Notes under the pieces: model-generated
Told to the model about the DNA's origin: nothing
Seen by the model: the letters and a program-made list of their open reading frames with translations, nothing else
Databases searched by the model: none
Assembly: GCF_030063475.1 (NCBI RefSeq)
Contig: NZ_JASIRT010000009.1
Coordinates: forward strand, 123,765 to 187,764
Direction: 5' to 3'
DNA: 64,000 nt
From: Roseomonas sp. E05
GTDB taxonomy: Bacteria; Pseudomonadota; Alphaproteobacteria; Acetobacterales; Acetobacteraceae
Made by a program: the position numbers and the translations under genes
Part shown: positions 34,828 through 43,446 of the stretch, in pieces
Position numbering within the stretch: position 1 is the stretch's first letter
Layout of the letters: each line of letters starts with the position of its first letter

Positions 34828-36231
34828 ATGGCGGGAACACGGGAGGGCGCGATCGCGCGCGCGCAGGGCTTCTTCGATGGCGGGCGCTATCTCGATTCGC
34901 TGCGCCGGCTGGTGGCGGTGCCGACGGAAAGCCAGATGCCGGATTCGGAGCCGGCGCTGCGCCGCTACTGCAGCGAGGCGCTGCCGCCCGAGCTCGCCGA
35001 TCTCGGCTTCGACATCACTCTGCTGGAAGGCACCCGCCCCGGGCGCGGCCCGGCGATGCTGGCCACGCGCATCGAGGACCCGGCGCTGCCCACCGTGCTG
35101 GTCTATGGCCATGGCGACGTGGTGCGCGGCCTCGCCGGGCGCTGGCGCGACAACTTCGATCCCTGGTCGGTCACGGTGGAGGGCGATCGCTGGTACGGCC
35201 GCGGCACGGTGGACAACAAGGGCCAGCACCTGATCGCCATCCAGGCGCTGCGCGCGGTGATCGAGGAGCGCGGGCGGCTCGGCTTCAATGCCAAGGTCTT
35301 CGTTGAGACGGGCGAGGAGGTTGGCTCGCCCGGCCTGCGGGACATGATGATCCGCGACCGCGAGAAGCTGGCCGCCGACGTCTTCATCGGCCTCGACGGC
35401 CCGCGCGAGACGCAGACCGTGCCCGACCTGAAGCTCGGCGCGCGCGGCATCGTCGCCTTCGACCTCGTGCTGCATCTGCGCGACCACGCGCACCATTCCG
35501 GCCACTGGGGCGGCGTGCTGGCCGATCCCGGCTTCATCCTGGCGCAGGCGCTGGCGAGCATCGTCGATCGGCGCGGCCGCATCCAGGTGGAAGGCTGGCT
35601 GCCGAAGCAGGTGCCGGATTCCGTGCGGCGCGCCTGTCAGGCGCTGCAGTTTCCGCGCATCCCCGGTACGCCGGAGCCTGATCCTGACTGGGGCGAGCCG
35701 GGCCTCTCCAAGGCGGAGAAGGTCTTCGCCTGGACCAGCGTGATCGTGCTGGCGGCGATCACCGGCCACCCGGACAACCCGACCAACGCCGTGCAGCCTG
35801 AGGCGCGCGCGCGCCTGCAGGTGCGCCACACCGCCGATGTGAAGGGTGCCGACATCATCCCCGCGCTGCGCCGCCACCTGGACGAGCGAGGCTTCGAAAA
35901 GGTCGTGATCGAGCCGGCGATGGAGGAGGATGTGTTCAGCGCCTCCCGCACCGATCCGGAGCATCCCTGGGTGCAGGCCGTCGCCGCCTCGGTGGAACGC
36001 ACCTACGGCCGGGCGCCGAACATCCTGCCCAACTCCTCCGGCTCCAACCCCTCCGAGATTTTCGTGGACGAACTCGGCACGCCGGTGATCTGGATCCCGA
36101 ACTCCTATGCCGGCTGCAACCAGCACGGGCCGGATGAGCACGCCCTGGCGCCGCTGCTGCGCGACGGGCTGGGCATCATGGCCGGCATCTGGTGGGACAT
36201 CGGCGAGGGCCGGGTGCCGCCGAAGGGATGA
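34828..36231 (+). CDS. M20 family metallohydrolase (peptidase/amidohydrolase)
   Basis: 467 residues from the ATG at 34828. All di-metal ligands of the M20 family can be seen in order: H and D in VYGHGDVVRG, D in GRGTVDNKGQHL, the general base and ligand Glu pair in ETGEEVGSPGL, D in FIGLDGPRE, and H in NQHGPDEHAL. It lacks a signal peptide, so it is cytoplasmic. The family removes terminal or acyl groups from peptides and N-acyl amino acids. It is divergent from the Dpp-type transporter and probably hydrolyses the imported substrate. An open frame from 33766 is antisense to the binding protein. Confidence 0.9.
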   Translation: MAGTREGAIARAQGFFDGGRYLDSLRRLVAVPTESQMPDSEPALRRYCSEALPPELADLGFDITLLEGTRPGRGPAMLATRIEDPALPTVLVYGHGDVVRGLAGRWRDNFDPWSVTVEGDRWYGRGTVDNKGQHLIAIQALRAVIEERGRLGFNAKVFVETGEEVGSPGLRDMMIRDREKLAADVFIGLDGPRETQTVPDLKLGARGIVAFDLVLHLRDHAHHSGHWGGVLADPGFILAQALASIVDRRGRIQVEGWLPKQVPDSVRRACQALQFPRIPGTPEPDPDWGEPGLSKAEKVFAWTSVIVLAAITGHPDNPTNAVQPEARARLQVRHTADVKGADIIPALRRHLDERGFEKVVIEPAMEEDVFSASRTDPEHPWVQAVAASVERTYGRAPNILPNSSGSNPSEIFVDELGTPVIWIPNSYAGCNQHGPDEHALAPLLRDGLGIMAGIWWDIGEGRVPPKG

Positions 36232-36250
36232 GGGAAGTGCGGGCTCCCTG

Positions 36251-37558
36251 TCATCCGCGCAGCAGCCGCGGCACCACGGCGAGCCCGGCCAGCGCCGGCA
36301 GGGCGGCAATCAGCAGCAGCGGCAGGGTCCAGCCCCAGGCCGCCACGCCCGCCGCGAAGGCGATGGGCGCGGCGAAGTAGCAGAAGAAGACGATCAGCGT
36401 GACGCCCGAGGTGGCGTCGCTGATCCGCGCCGGCGGGGCCACCCGCGCCACCTCGGCGAGCGAGATGCCGTTCCAGCTCGCCGCGACGAAGCCGGTCCCG
36501 GCCGCGAGCAGCCCGAGCAGCGATACCGGCGTGCCGACCGGAGCCAGGGCGAAGAGCGCCGCCAGGGCCGCCCCCGCGAAGGCCTGCACGGCCAGCACCA
36601 GGCTCGGCCGGCCGCTGCGGTCGGCCACCCAGCCCAGCACCAGCCGCGCGGTGACGCCCGCGCCCTGCATGACGGCGAAGATCATCCCGGCTTCCGCCAG
36701 CGGCAACCCGTGCTTGCCGACCAGCCAGGTGACGACGAAGGCGAAGAGCGAGCCCTGCAGGCAGGCGAAGGCGCCGCTGAGCAGCGCCAGCGGCATGAGC
36801 AGCCGGTGCAGCCGCAGCGCGGCGAAGGGCGCGGCGAGGTTGCTCGGGCTGAGCAGGGCGGCAAGGCTGACGGCGCGAAGCGGGTCCCGCTCGGTGTCCA
36901 GCGAGGCACGCCAGGGCTGCACCACCACGGCCACCGCAGCACCCGCCAGCAGCCCCACGAGGCACACCGCCTCCCATCCGAAGCGCAGGGCGATGGCCGG
37001 CCCGGCGAGGCCCGCCAGCACCGCACCCAGCGGTGCCCCGGCCTGCTTGACCGAGAAGATCAGCGTGCGGTGCTGCGGCGGCGCGGTGGCGGCCAGGATG
37101 CGGCTGCCGGCGGGCGGCGTCGGCCCATAGCCGATCCCGAGCAGGAGCGAGGCAAGGAACAGCACGGGCGGCCAGCCCAGCGCCGCCAGGCCGATCGAGC
37201 CGCCCGCCAGCAGCAGCCCGGTCTGCAGCGTCCGAACCGGCCCCAGCCGCGCCAGCACCGGAGCGCCACAGGCCAGGAACAGCGCCGTGCCGAGCGACCC
37301 CAATCCGGCGAGATAGCCGATGCTCTCCGGTGCGAGACCGATGGCATCGGTCATCACGGGCGCGACCACAGGCAGGGTCTGGCCTAGCGCCGCCGCTGCC
37401 GTCTGCATGGCCAGCGTGACGCCGAGCGCCGATTGCCAGCTTGGCTGCCCGGTCTTCGACGGATGGTGGCTGCCGGATGGCCCGGCCGTATCCGGCGGGG
37501 AGGCAGCGAGGGCATCGGGGGCAACGCATGGCTTCGGGGGTGCGCTCTGCATGTCCAT
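36251..37558 (-). CDS. MFS transporter
   Basis: 435 residues from the ATG at 37558 (the ATG at 37552 is an alternative). Twelve hydrophobic helices can be picked out, including LGVTLAMQTAAAALGQTLPV at the start of the membrane part. The family signatures are ARLGPVRTLQTGLLLAG, FSVKQAGAPLGAVLAGLAGP and LGWVADRSGRPS between helices. A Pro/Ser-rich N-terminal tail of about 50 residues precedes helix 1. The substrate is unknown. It is convergent with the M20 gene and divergent from the CitE-like gene across a 466-nt gap. Confidence 0.85.
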   Translation of the reverse strand: MDMQSAPPKPCVAPDALAASPPDTAGPSGSHHPSKTGQPSWQSALGVTLAMQTAAAALGQTLPVVAPVMTDAIGLAPESIGYLAGLGSLGTALFLACGAPVLARLGPVRTLQTGLLLAGGSIGLAALGWPPVLFLASLLLGIGYGPTPPAGSRILAATAPPQHRTLIFSVKQAGAPLGAVLAGLAGPAIALRFGWEAVCLVGLLAGAAVAVVVQPWRASLDTERDPLRAVSLAALLSPSNLAAPFAALRLHRLLMPLALLSGAFACLQGSLFAFVVTWLVGKHGLPLAEAGMIFAVMQGAGVTARLVLGWVADRSGRPSLVLAVQAFAGAALAALFALAPVGTPVSLLGLLAAGTGFVAASWNGISLAEVARVAPPARISDATSGVTLIVFFCYFAAPIAFAAGVAAWGWTLPLLLIAALPALAGLAVVPRLLRG

Positions 37559-37655
37559 CAGCTTCCGGTGCGCGGCGCGGGTCGGCAAGTGCTGCGCCGC
37601 AACAGCAGCCGGACCGCCTTCGCCGCCAGCCATGCCGCGGCAAAAATTTCCGTAT

Positions 37656-37666
37656 GACAATATGTC
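37656..37666. promoter_or_regulatory. GACA-ATA-TGTC inverted repeat, GntR-type operator candidate
   Basis: GACA (37656-37659) and TGTC (37663-37666) flank ATA in an AT-rich patch about 100 nt upstream of the MFS start. This is the only evident signal in the 466-nt gap 37559-38024, which otherwise holds GC-rich sequence with no credible gene. Its bottom strand reads ATTGTCATAC, close to the sites at 38954 and 42348. Confidence 0.35.
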
Positions 37667-38024
37667 GATTCACGGGAAGGCTTGGTTCTGCTTACAGCGC
37701 TGGGGGCAAGGCGGCCCTTCCGAGGCGCCTCAACTCCAGGGCTCCCGCCGGCGCTGATCCGCTCCGCCCCGGGCCGCCGAGGCGTCCCGCGCCGGCGCGG
37801 TCCAGCCGCTCTCCGCTGCCACTGCGCAGCCTGGCAGCACCTCGCGCGACAGCGTCCGGCTCGCGGCGGATCGCGTGAACGCGGCCGGCGGCATCAAGTC
37901 GATGGGGATGCGAAGATCAGCTGGCCACCGCCGCCGCAGAGCGCGATTAGGCGGATGCCAGCCCCTGGCGGTATCCTCTCCGTGGCCTCCTGGGCCCATG
38001 ACCCGAAGGGAGAAGAAGTCCCGC

Positions 38025-38927
38025 ATGTCCGAGTTCCGCCCTGCCACGCCGCTGCCGCGCTGGCGATCCCTGCTCTTCGTGCCCGCGCATGTGGAGCGCT
38101 TCATCGCCCGCGCCCATGAGCGCGGCGCCGACGGCATCATCCTGGACCTCGAGGATGCCGTGCCGGCGGAGCAGAAGCCGGCCGCCCGCGCCGGGCTGGC
38201 GAAGGCCGTCGCCGGCATCGGCCGCAACGGCACCGCCGTGCTGGCGCGGGTGAACCACGGATTGCGCGCCTTGGCCGCCGACCTGGAAGCGGCGGTGGTG
38301 CCGGGGCTCGCGGGGCTGGTGCTGCCGAAGGTGGAGGATGCCGGCTTCGTCCGCGAGGTCTCGTCCGCCGTGGCGGAGCTTGAGCTGGAGCGCGGTATCC
38401 TGCCCGGCACGGTGCGCCTGCTGCTGCAGATCGAGACGCCCGCCGCGCTCTTCGCGCTGCCCGCCATTGCCGGCGCCGATCCGCGCACGGTGGCAATGAT
38501 GCTCGGCCCGGAGGACTTCTGCGCCGCGCTGGGCGCGGTGCCCGGCCCGGCCTCGCTGCTGGGTCCGAACCTGGCCGTGCTGACGGCGGCGCGGGCGGCG
38601 GGGCTGCTGCCCATGGGCTTCGTCGGCAGCATCGGCGACTTTGACGACCTGACGGCCTTCCGGGCCACCATCGCCGAGGCGCGCCGGCTGGGCTTCCGGG
38701 GCGCACTGGCGGTGCATCCGGCGCAGGTGGCCGTCATGAATGAGGTCTTTGCCCCCGATGCCGCCGAGATCGACTGGGCGCGGCGCGTCGTGGCCGGTGA
38801 TGCGGCGGCGCGGGCCAGCGGGCGCGGCGCCTTCCAGGTTGATGGTCGCATGGTGGACCCGCCGGTGGTGCGCCGCGCCGCCGAGATTCTGGCCCTGGCC
38901 GGCGAGGCCGGGCTGCCCGCCACCTGA
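38025..38927 (+). CDS. HpcH/HpaI aldolase/citrate lyase beta-subunit-like (CitE-like) protein
   Basis: 300 residues. The CitE-type TIM barrel begins RSLLFVPAHVERFIARAHE, then GADGIILDLEDAVP. The metal-ligand glutamate is in LLLQIETPAALF and the aspartate in MMLGPEDFCAALG; GALAVHPAQVAVMNEVF closes the active site. Members cleave citramalyl-CoA, malyl-CoA, beta-methylmalyl-CoA or related thioesters. The start is at 38025; an ATG at 37998 gives nine extra residues and has a poorer ribosome site. A GntR regulator follows in the same direction and may control it. No CoA ligase or CoA transferase is nearby, so the substrate is open. Confidence 0.87.
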   Translation: MSEFRPATPLPRWRSLLFVPAHVERFIARAHERGADGIILDLEDAVPAEQKPAARAGLAKAVAGIGRNGTAVLARVNHGLRALAADLEAAVVPGLAGLVLPKVEDAGFVREVSSAVAELELERGILPGTVRLLLQIETPAALFALPAIAGADPRTVAMMLGPEDFCAALGAVPGPASLLGPNLAVLTAARAAGLLPMGFVGSIGDFDDLTAFRATIAEARRLGFRGALAVHPAQVAVMNEVFAPDAAEIDWARRVVAGDAAARASGRGAFQVDGRMVDPPVVRRAAEILALAGEAGLPAT

Positions 38928-38953
38928 GGGGCCGGGGAGGAAGGCGGCCAGCC

Positions 38954-38968
38954 TGTCAGACAATATTC
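38954..38968. promoter_or_regulatory. TGTCAGACAATATTC motif upstream of GntR gene, operator candidate
   Basis: TGTCAGACA (38954-38962) is an odd palindrome, continuing into AATATTC. On the bottom strand it reads ATTGTCTGACAG, fitting the TNGT-N3-ACN half-consensus of FCD GntR proteins. It lies about 90 nt ahead of the GntR start and suits autoregulation. Confidence 0.45.
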
Positions 38969-39050
38969 CCGGCCCTTCCCGTTCCGTCTATCATGCGGCC
39001 CCGCTGTGCGGCAGCGGACCTGTGGGCTCATGGAGGCGGTGGAGCAGTCG

Positions 39051-39746
39051 ATGACGGATGATGCGGCGTTGCGGGTGGTGCCGAAGCCGATGCGGAAGCT
39101 GGTCGAGGAGGGGCTGCGGAACGCCATTGTGACCGGCCGCTTCAGCCCCGGCCAGCACTTGCCCGACCGCATGCTGTGCGAGCTGTTCGGCGCCAGCCGC
39201 AGCGTGGTGCGGGAAGCCGTACGGCTGCTGGAGGCCGAGGGGCTGATCACCACCATCCCCAACCGCGGCCCCTTCGTCAGCTTCCTCTCCGCCGCCGAGG
39301 CGGTGCAGGTCTATGAGGTGCGCGGCGTGCTGGAGGCGCTGGCGGGGGAGGGCTTCGCCATCCGCGCCTCGGATGCCGAGCGGGCGGAACTGCGCCAGAT
39401 CTATGAGCAACTGGCCCGGATGCCGCCGGATGCCGACCGCGAGGCGCTGCTTGGCATCAAGCAGAACTTCTACGAGGTGCTGCTGCGCGGCTGCCGGAAC
39501 CCGCTGGTGGCGCGGATGCTCGAATCCATCATCAACCGCAACACCCGGCTGCGCGCCACCTCGCTCTCCGATCCCGGCCGCCTGGCGCATACGGTGGCGG
39601 AGATCCGCCGCGTGGTGGAGGCGATCGAGGCGCGCGATCCGGAAGGCGCCTGGGAGGCCTGCCGCTTCCATGTCCGCCGCGCCGCCGCCGTGGCGCTGCG
39701 CATCCTGCGCGAGCGGGAGGAGGCGGCGGCCCTCGCCAGGGAATAA
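39051..39746 (+). CDS. GntR-family transcriptional regulator, FCD subfamily
   Basis: 231 residues from the ATG at 39051, which has GGTGGAG a good distance upstream; an ATG at 39030 would add seven residues. The winged helix reads FGASRSVVREAVRLLEAEGL with the wing ITTIPNRGPFVSFL. The FCD domain has the ligand residues in IKQNFYEVLLRGCRNPL, and HTVAEIRRVVEAIEARD with RFHVRRAAAVAL. It is similar to the GntR protein at 41592-42305, which points to an old duplication. It lies downstream of the CitE-like gene and convergent with the Bug protein gene. Confidence 0.9.
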   Translation: MTDDAALRVVPKPMRKLVEEGLRNAIVTGRFSPGQHLPDRMLCELFGASRSVVREAVRLLEAEGLITTIPNRGPFVSFLSAAEAVQVYEVRGVLEALAGEGFAIRASDAERAELRQIYEQLARMPPDADREALLGIKQNFYEVLLRGCRNPLVARMLESIINRNTRLRATSLSDPGRLAHTVAEIRRVVEAIEARDPEGAWEACRFHVRRAAAVALRILREREEAAALARE

Positions 39747-39763
39747 GCCGCCGCCCCAGTGCT

Positions 39764-40783
39764 TCAGCCGGCGCTGGCGCCGGAGGCGTGCACCAGCGGC
39801 ACCCAGGTGTCGATCTCGTCCTTCACGTACTGGGCGAAGCGGGCGGGCGTCCAGCCGCGCATCGTCGGCGTGCCCAGCGCCTTCAGCTTGGCGTCGATCT
39901 CCGGGTCTGCCAGCGTCGCGTCGATCGCCGCCGCCATCTTCCCGGTGATCTCGGGCGGCAGGCCCGCCGGGCCGAAGATGCCGTACCAGGAATAGGACTT
40001 GTAGTCGGGAATGCCGAGTTCGCTCTGCGCGGGCACATCGGGCAGCAGCGGCGAGCGCTCGGTGCCGTTGACGAACAGCACCTTCACCGTGCCGGCCTCG
40101 TGGTGAGGCTTCAGCAGGGAGGGGATGTCGTGGGTGAACTGCGTCTCCCCGGCGATCAGCGCGTTGAAGCTCTGGCCGGCGCCGCGATAGGGGATGTGCT
40201 CCGCCGTGGCGCCGAGCTGGCGCAGGAAGTTGGCACTGGCGATATGGCCGGTGGAGCCGGAGCCGCTGCTGCCGTAGGAGTAGCCGTTCGGCTTGGCCTT
40301 CAGCGCCGCGACGAACTGCTCGTAGGTCTTCACGTCCCAGCCGCGCTGGGTGATGGCGAAGCTGATCGGGATGAAGACGGTGGGGGCGATGGCCGTCAGG
40401 TCCTTCACCGGGTCGTAGGGCAGGTTCGGGTAGAGCCCCTTGGCGACGCCCGTGGAGGAAAGGGTGGCCAGCACGAAGGTGTAGCCATCCGGCGCCGACT
40501 TGGCGACGTAGTCGGTGCCGACGGTGCTGCCTGCGCCCGGCTTGTTCTCGATGACGACCGGCTGGCCCAGCACCTCGCCGAGCTTGGGGCCGAGCAGGCG
40601 CATGGTGACATCCGTGCCGCCGCCGGTGGCGAAGGGCACGATCACCCGCACGGCGCGGTCAGGCCATTTCGCCTGGGCCCAGGCGCCGCGCGGCAGGATC
40701 AGGCTGGGCGCGGCCAGTGCCAGGCCGCCGGCGAGGCCGAGGACGCGGCGCCGGCCCGCAAGGGCAGATGGGGTCTTGCTCAT
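39764..40783 (-). CDS. Tripartite tricarboxylate transporter receptor (Bug/TctC family) protein
   Basis: 339 residues. The export signal contains GRRRVLGLAGGLALAAPSL and ends near GAWAQA, with a twin-arginine core. The mature protein starts WPDRAVRVIVPFATGGGTDV and contains VIENKPGAGSTVGTDYVAKS, both hallmarks of Bug proteins, which bind carboxylates or amides between two lobes. No TctA or TctB membrane partner is in the window, so it works with a distant permease or as a sensor, both common for this family. It follows the SDR gene by 45 nt on the same strand. Confidence 0.92.
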   Translation of the reverse strand: MSKTPSALAGRRRVLGLAGGLALAAPSLILPRGAWAQAKWPDRAVRVIVPFATGGGTDVTMRLLGPKLGEVLGQPVVIENKPGAGSTVGTDYVAKSAPDGYTFVLATLSSTGVAKGLYPNLPYDPVKDLTAIAPTVFIPISFAITQRGWDVKTYEQFVAALKAKPNGYSYGSSGSGSTGHIASANFLRQLGATAEHIPYRGAGQSFNALIAGETQFTHDIPSLLKPHHEAGTVKVLFVNGTERSPLLPDVPAQSELGIPDYKSYSWYGIFGPAGLPPEITGKMAAAIDATLADPEIDAKLKALGTPTMRGWTPARFAQYVKDEIDTWVPLVHASGASAG

Positions 40784-40828
40784 GGATTCAGTTCCCGGGC
40801 TTGTGGTTCTGTTGTTCCCGCATGAGGG

Positions 40829-41587
40829 TCAGGAGGAGCCGCCATTCACCGGCAGAACCTGCCCCGTCACGTAGTCCGCAAGGTCGGAGGCGAAGAACAT
40901 CACCGCCTTGGCGATGTCATCGGCGGTGCCCAGGCGGCGCAGCGCGATGCCGTCCAGCACGCGCTGCTGGCCTTCCGGACCGTAGCCTTCCCACTGGGCG
41001 ATCGGGCCTGCCGAGACGGGGAAAAGCCCCGGCGCAACGGCGTTGACGGTGATGCCATGCGGCCCGAATTCCTGCGCCAGCTGGCGCGTCAGCCCGATCA
41101 CCGCATGCTTGGCGCTGGTATAGGCCTGGATGCCGGTGCGCGAGGGCTTCAGCCCGGCGCCCGAGCTGATGTTGATGATCCGCCCCCGCCCGGCGCGCTT
41201 CATGCCCGCCGCCGCGGCGCGCGTGACGGCGAAGGCGGCGTCGAGATTGACGCGCAGGATGGCGTCCCAGTCCTCGAAGGCGGTTTCCTCGATCGGGCGG
41301 TACTGACGGCCGAGCACGCCGCCGGCATTGTTCACCAGCACGCCGAGCGGCCCGCCGGTCTCCCGCTCGATGCCGGCGACCCAGGCGGCGACGGCCGCAC
41401 GGTCGGTCAGGTCCATCACGTGCTGCCCGATGCCGGGGAGGCTGGCCGTCTCCGCCAGCCCGGCGCCGTCGCGGTCGGTGGCGAAGACGCGGGCGCCATG
41501 CCGCGCGAAGCGCTGTGCGATGGCGCGGCCAAAGCCGGTGGCGGCGCCGGTGACGGCGACCACCGCGCCATTGAAGTCAAGACTCAC
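40829..41587 (-). CDS. SDR family NAD(P)-dependent oxidoreductase
   Basis: 252 residues starting at the GTG at 41587 (MSLDFNGAVVAVTG), with AGGAAGGG upstream; no in-frame ATG gives a sensible N-terminus. The cofactor motif is VTGAATGFGRA, NNAGG follows, and the active site is in ISSGAGLKPSRTGIQAYTSA, then KHA, giving Ser-Tyr-Lys. It is closely related to the SDR at 17377-18132, sharing the TGIQAYT segment and EGYGPEGQ versus ESYGPEGQ. It lies 4 nt after a GntR gene and before the Bug protein, and the reductase at 42421 is divergent. It probably oxidises a secondary alcohol or hydroxy acid. Confidence 0.9.
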   Translation of the reverse strand: MSLDFNGAVVAVTGAATGFGRAIAQRFARHGARVFATDRDGAGLAETASLPGIGQHVMDLTDRAAVAAWVAGIERETGGPLGVLVNNAGGVLGRQYRPIEETAFEDWDAILRVNLDAAFAVTRAAAAGMKRAGRGRIINISSGAGLKPSRTGIQAYTSAKHAVIGLTRQLAQEFGPHGITVNAVAPGLFPVSAGPIAQWEGYGPEGQQRVLDGIALRRLGTADDIAKAVMFFASDLADYVTGQVLPVNGGSS

Positions 41588-41591
41588 GGAT

Positions 41592-42305
41592 TCATGCCCT
41601 TCCTGTTGCAGTGCGGCGGCCGCGCCGGACCATGGCCGCGCCCCTGGCGCGCTCGGCCAGGACCAGCAGGGCCAGCTCCGCCGAGGCCTCGATATGGCGG
41701 ATGCAGGCGGCCTCGGCGGCGGCGGCTTCGCGCGCCGTGACGGCGTCGGCAATGGCGCGCAGCTCGGCCACACTGCGCTCGGCGCGGCCGGGCCAGCGGG
41801 TGGAGGTGAAGCGGAAGAAGGCCAGCCGGTTCTGGATGCCGAGCATCGCCTGGCGCAGCGCCTCGTTGCGGGCGCCGGCATTCAGCGCCGCGTAGAAGGC
41901 GGTGTTCGCCTCCAGGATGCCGAGCATGCTGGCAGCCTGTCGCGCCCGCTCCATCTGGTCCACTGCCGCGTGCAACGCGGCCGCATGGCTCGCGTCGCCG
42001 CGCAGCACGCAGAGCCGGCCAGCCTGCCCCTCCAGCATGGCGCGCAGTTCGTAGAGGTCGCGTGCCTCCTCTTCGGAGAGTACGGCGACGATGGGGCCAC
42101 GATGCGGAATGGTGGTGATCAGCCCCTCGGATTCCAGTTGGCGCACCGCCTCGCGCACGGTGGTGCGGCCGACCCCCGCCAGCTCGCAGAGGCTGCGCTC
42201 GGTCAGCCGCTGTCCGGGCTTGAGGTCGCCCGCGAGGATGGCGTGGCGCAGGATCTCCTCCGCCATCCGGCGCGCGGTCTGCGGAGTGGGTGCGACGTCG
42301 TTCAT
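41592..42305 (-). CDS. GntR-family transcriptional regulator, FCD subfamily
   Basis: 237 residues. The winged helix is LAGVGRTTVREAVRQLESEG, with ITTIPHRGPIVAVLSEEEA in the wing, then an FCD effector domain (LEANTAFYAALNAGARNEAL, and a C-terminal CIRHIEASAELALLVLAE). It is the first gene of a minus-strand set with SDR and Bug protein, and divergent by 115 nt from the ketopantoate-reductase-like gene. An ACAATTTGT-centred repeat in that gap is its likely operator, so both arms would be co-regulated. Confidence 0.9.
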   Translation of the reverse strand: MNDVAPTPQTARRMAEEILRHAILAGDLKPGQRLTERSLCELAGVGRTTVREAVRQLESEGLITTIPHRGPIVAVLSEEEARDLYELRAMLEGQAGRLCVLRGDASHAAALHAAVDQMERARQAASMLGILEANTAFYAALNAGARNEALRQAMLGIQNRLAFFRFTSTRWPGRAERSVAELRAIADAVTAREAAAAEAACIRHIEASAELALLVLAERARGAAMVRRGRRTATGRA

Positions 42306-42347
42306 CTGCGTGAGCCTGGCAGGGTTCGTCTCATTTCGTTCACAGGA

Positions 42348-42372
42348 TTGACAGACAATTTGTGCTCGTCAA
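42348..42372. promoter_or_regulatory. TTGAC...GTCAA with central ACAATTTGT, GntR operator candidate
   Basis: ACAATTTGT (42355-42363) is a near palindrome, flanked by TTGAC (42348-42352) and GTCAA (42368-42372), so two nested inverted repeats share almost one centre. It lies between the GntR gene and the divergent reductase gene. The bottom strand includes ATTGTCTGTCAA, matching the sites at 37656 and 38954. Confidence 0.5.
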
Positions 42373-42420
42373 GTCTGCGAATCCTAAGCCTGATTTACGG
42401 ACGGAAAAGAGGAGCAGACC

Positions 42421-43446
42421 ATGGCCGAGCCGGTGGTGATCTGGGGTGCGGGGGCGATCGGCGGCACGATCGGTGCCTATCTGGCGCGTGCGGGGCATGA
42501 GGTCCTGTTCGTGGACGTGGTGCCGGAGCATGTGGAGGCCATCAATGCCGGCCGCCTGCGCATCGAAGGGCCGGTGGACAGCTTCACCACCGGCAGTTCT
42601 GCCGTCACGCCGGACCGCATGACGGGCAAGCACCGGCGCATCCTGCTGGCGGTCAAGGCGCACCACACCGAGGCGGCGACGCGCGCGCTGGCGCCCTTCC
42701 TGGCGGAGGACGGCATGGTCGTCTCCTGTCAGAACGGCCTGAACGAGCTGGTCATCGCGGAGATCGTCGGGAAACCGCGCACCATCGGCGCCTTCGTCAA
42801 CTTCGGGGCGGATTATCTGGAGCCCGGCCGCATCCTGTTCGGCAATCGCAGCGCGGTGGTGGTGGGCGAGCTGGATGGTGCCCGCACCCCGCGCATCACC
42901 GCCCTGCATGAGCAGCTCAGGCTCTTCGAGCCGGACGCCGTGCTGACCGACAACATCTTCGGCTATCTCTGGGGCAAGGCGGGCTACGGCGCCATCCTGA
43001 AGGCCTCGGCACTGGACAACGAGTCCATCGCCGACTTCATCGCCAACCCGGCGCGGCGCGGGCTGATTGTCGCGCTGGTGCGGGAGATCCTGGCGGTGGC
43101 GGCGGCCGAGAAGGTCCGGGTGCTCGGCTTCAGCGGCTTCGACCCCGAGGGCTTCGCGCGCGGCGACGAGGCCGCCATCGCTGCCTCGATGCAGCGGATG
43201 GAGGCGTTCAACCGCGCCTCGGCCAAGTCGCACAGCGGCATCTGGCGTGACCTCGCGGTGCGCAAGCGGCAGACGGATGTGGCGGCGCAGCTCGCCCCGG
43301 TGCGCGCCGCCGCACGCCACCATGGCCTGCGCACGCCGATCGCCGACCGCCTGGTGGAACTGATCGGCGAGGTCGAGGCCGGCACCCGCGCCATCGGGCC
43401 GGAAAGCGCCGATGCCCTCTGCGCCGCGGCACGGGAGGCGGCGTGA
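42421..43446 (+). CDS. 2-dehydropantoate 2-reductase family protein (ApbA/PanE-like)
   Basis: 341 residues, with GAGGAGCAG ahead of the ATG. The NADP fold is VIWGAGAIGGTIGAYLARAG, then LLAVKAHHTEAATRALAPFL and VVSCQNGLNELVIAEIVG. The catalytic-lysine segment is GYLWGKAGYGAILKA. It is a clear paralogue of the protein at 18102-19145, with long shared stretches (AKSHSGIWRDLAVRKR against AKTHSGIWRDLAVRKR). Its stop overlaps the M28-like gene start (TGATG). A catabolic 2-keto or 2-hydroxy acid substrate is more likely than ketopantoate. Confidence 0.88.
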   Translation: MAEPVVIWGAGAIGGTIGAYLARAGHEVLFVDVVPEHVEAINAGRLRIEGPVDSFTTGSSAVTPDRMTGKHRRILLAVKAHHTEAATRALAPFLAEDGMVVSCQNGLNELVIAEIVGKPRTIGAFVNFGADYLEPGRILFGNRSAVVVGELDGARTPRITALHEQLRLFEPDAVLTDNIFGYLWGKAGYGAILKASALDNESIADFIANPARRGLIVALVREILAVAAAEKVRVLGFSGFDPEGFARGDEAAIAASMQRMEAFNRASAKSHSGIWRDLAVRKRQTDVAAQLAPVRAAARHHGLRTPIADRLVELIGEVEAGTRAIGPESADALCAAAREAA

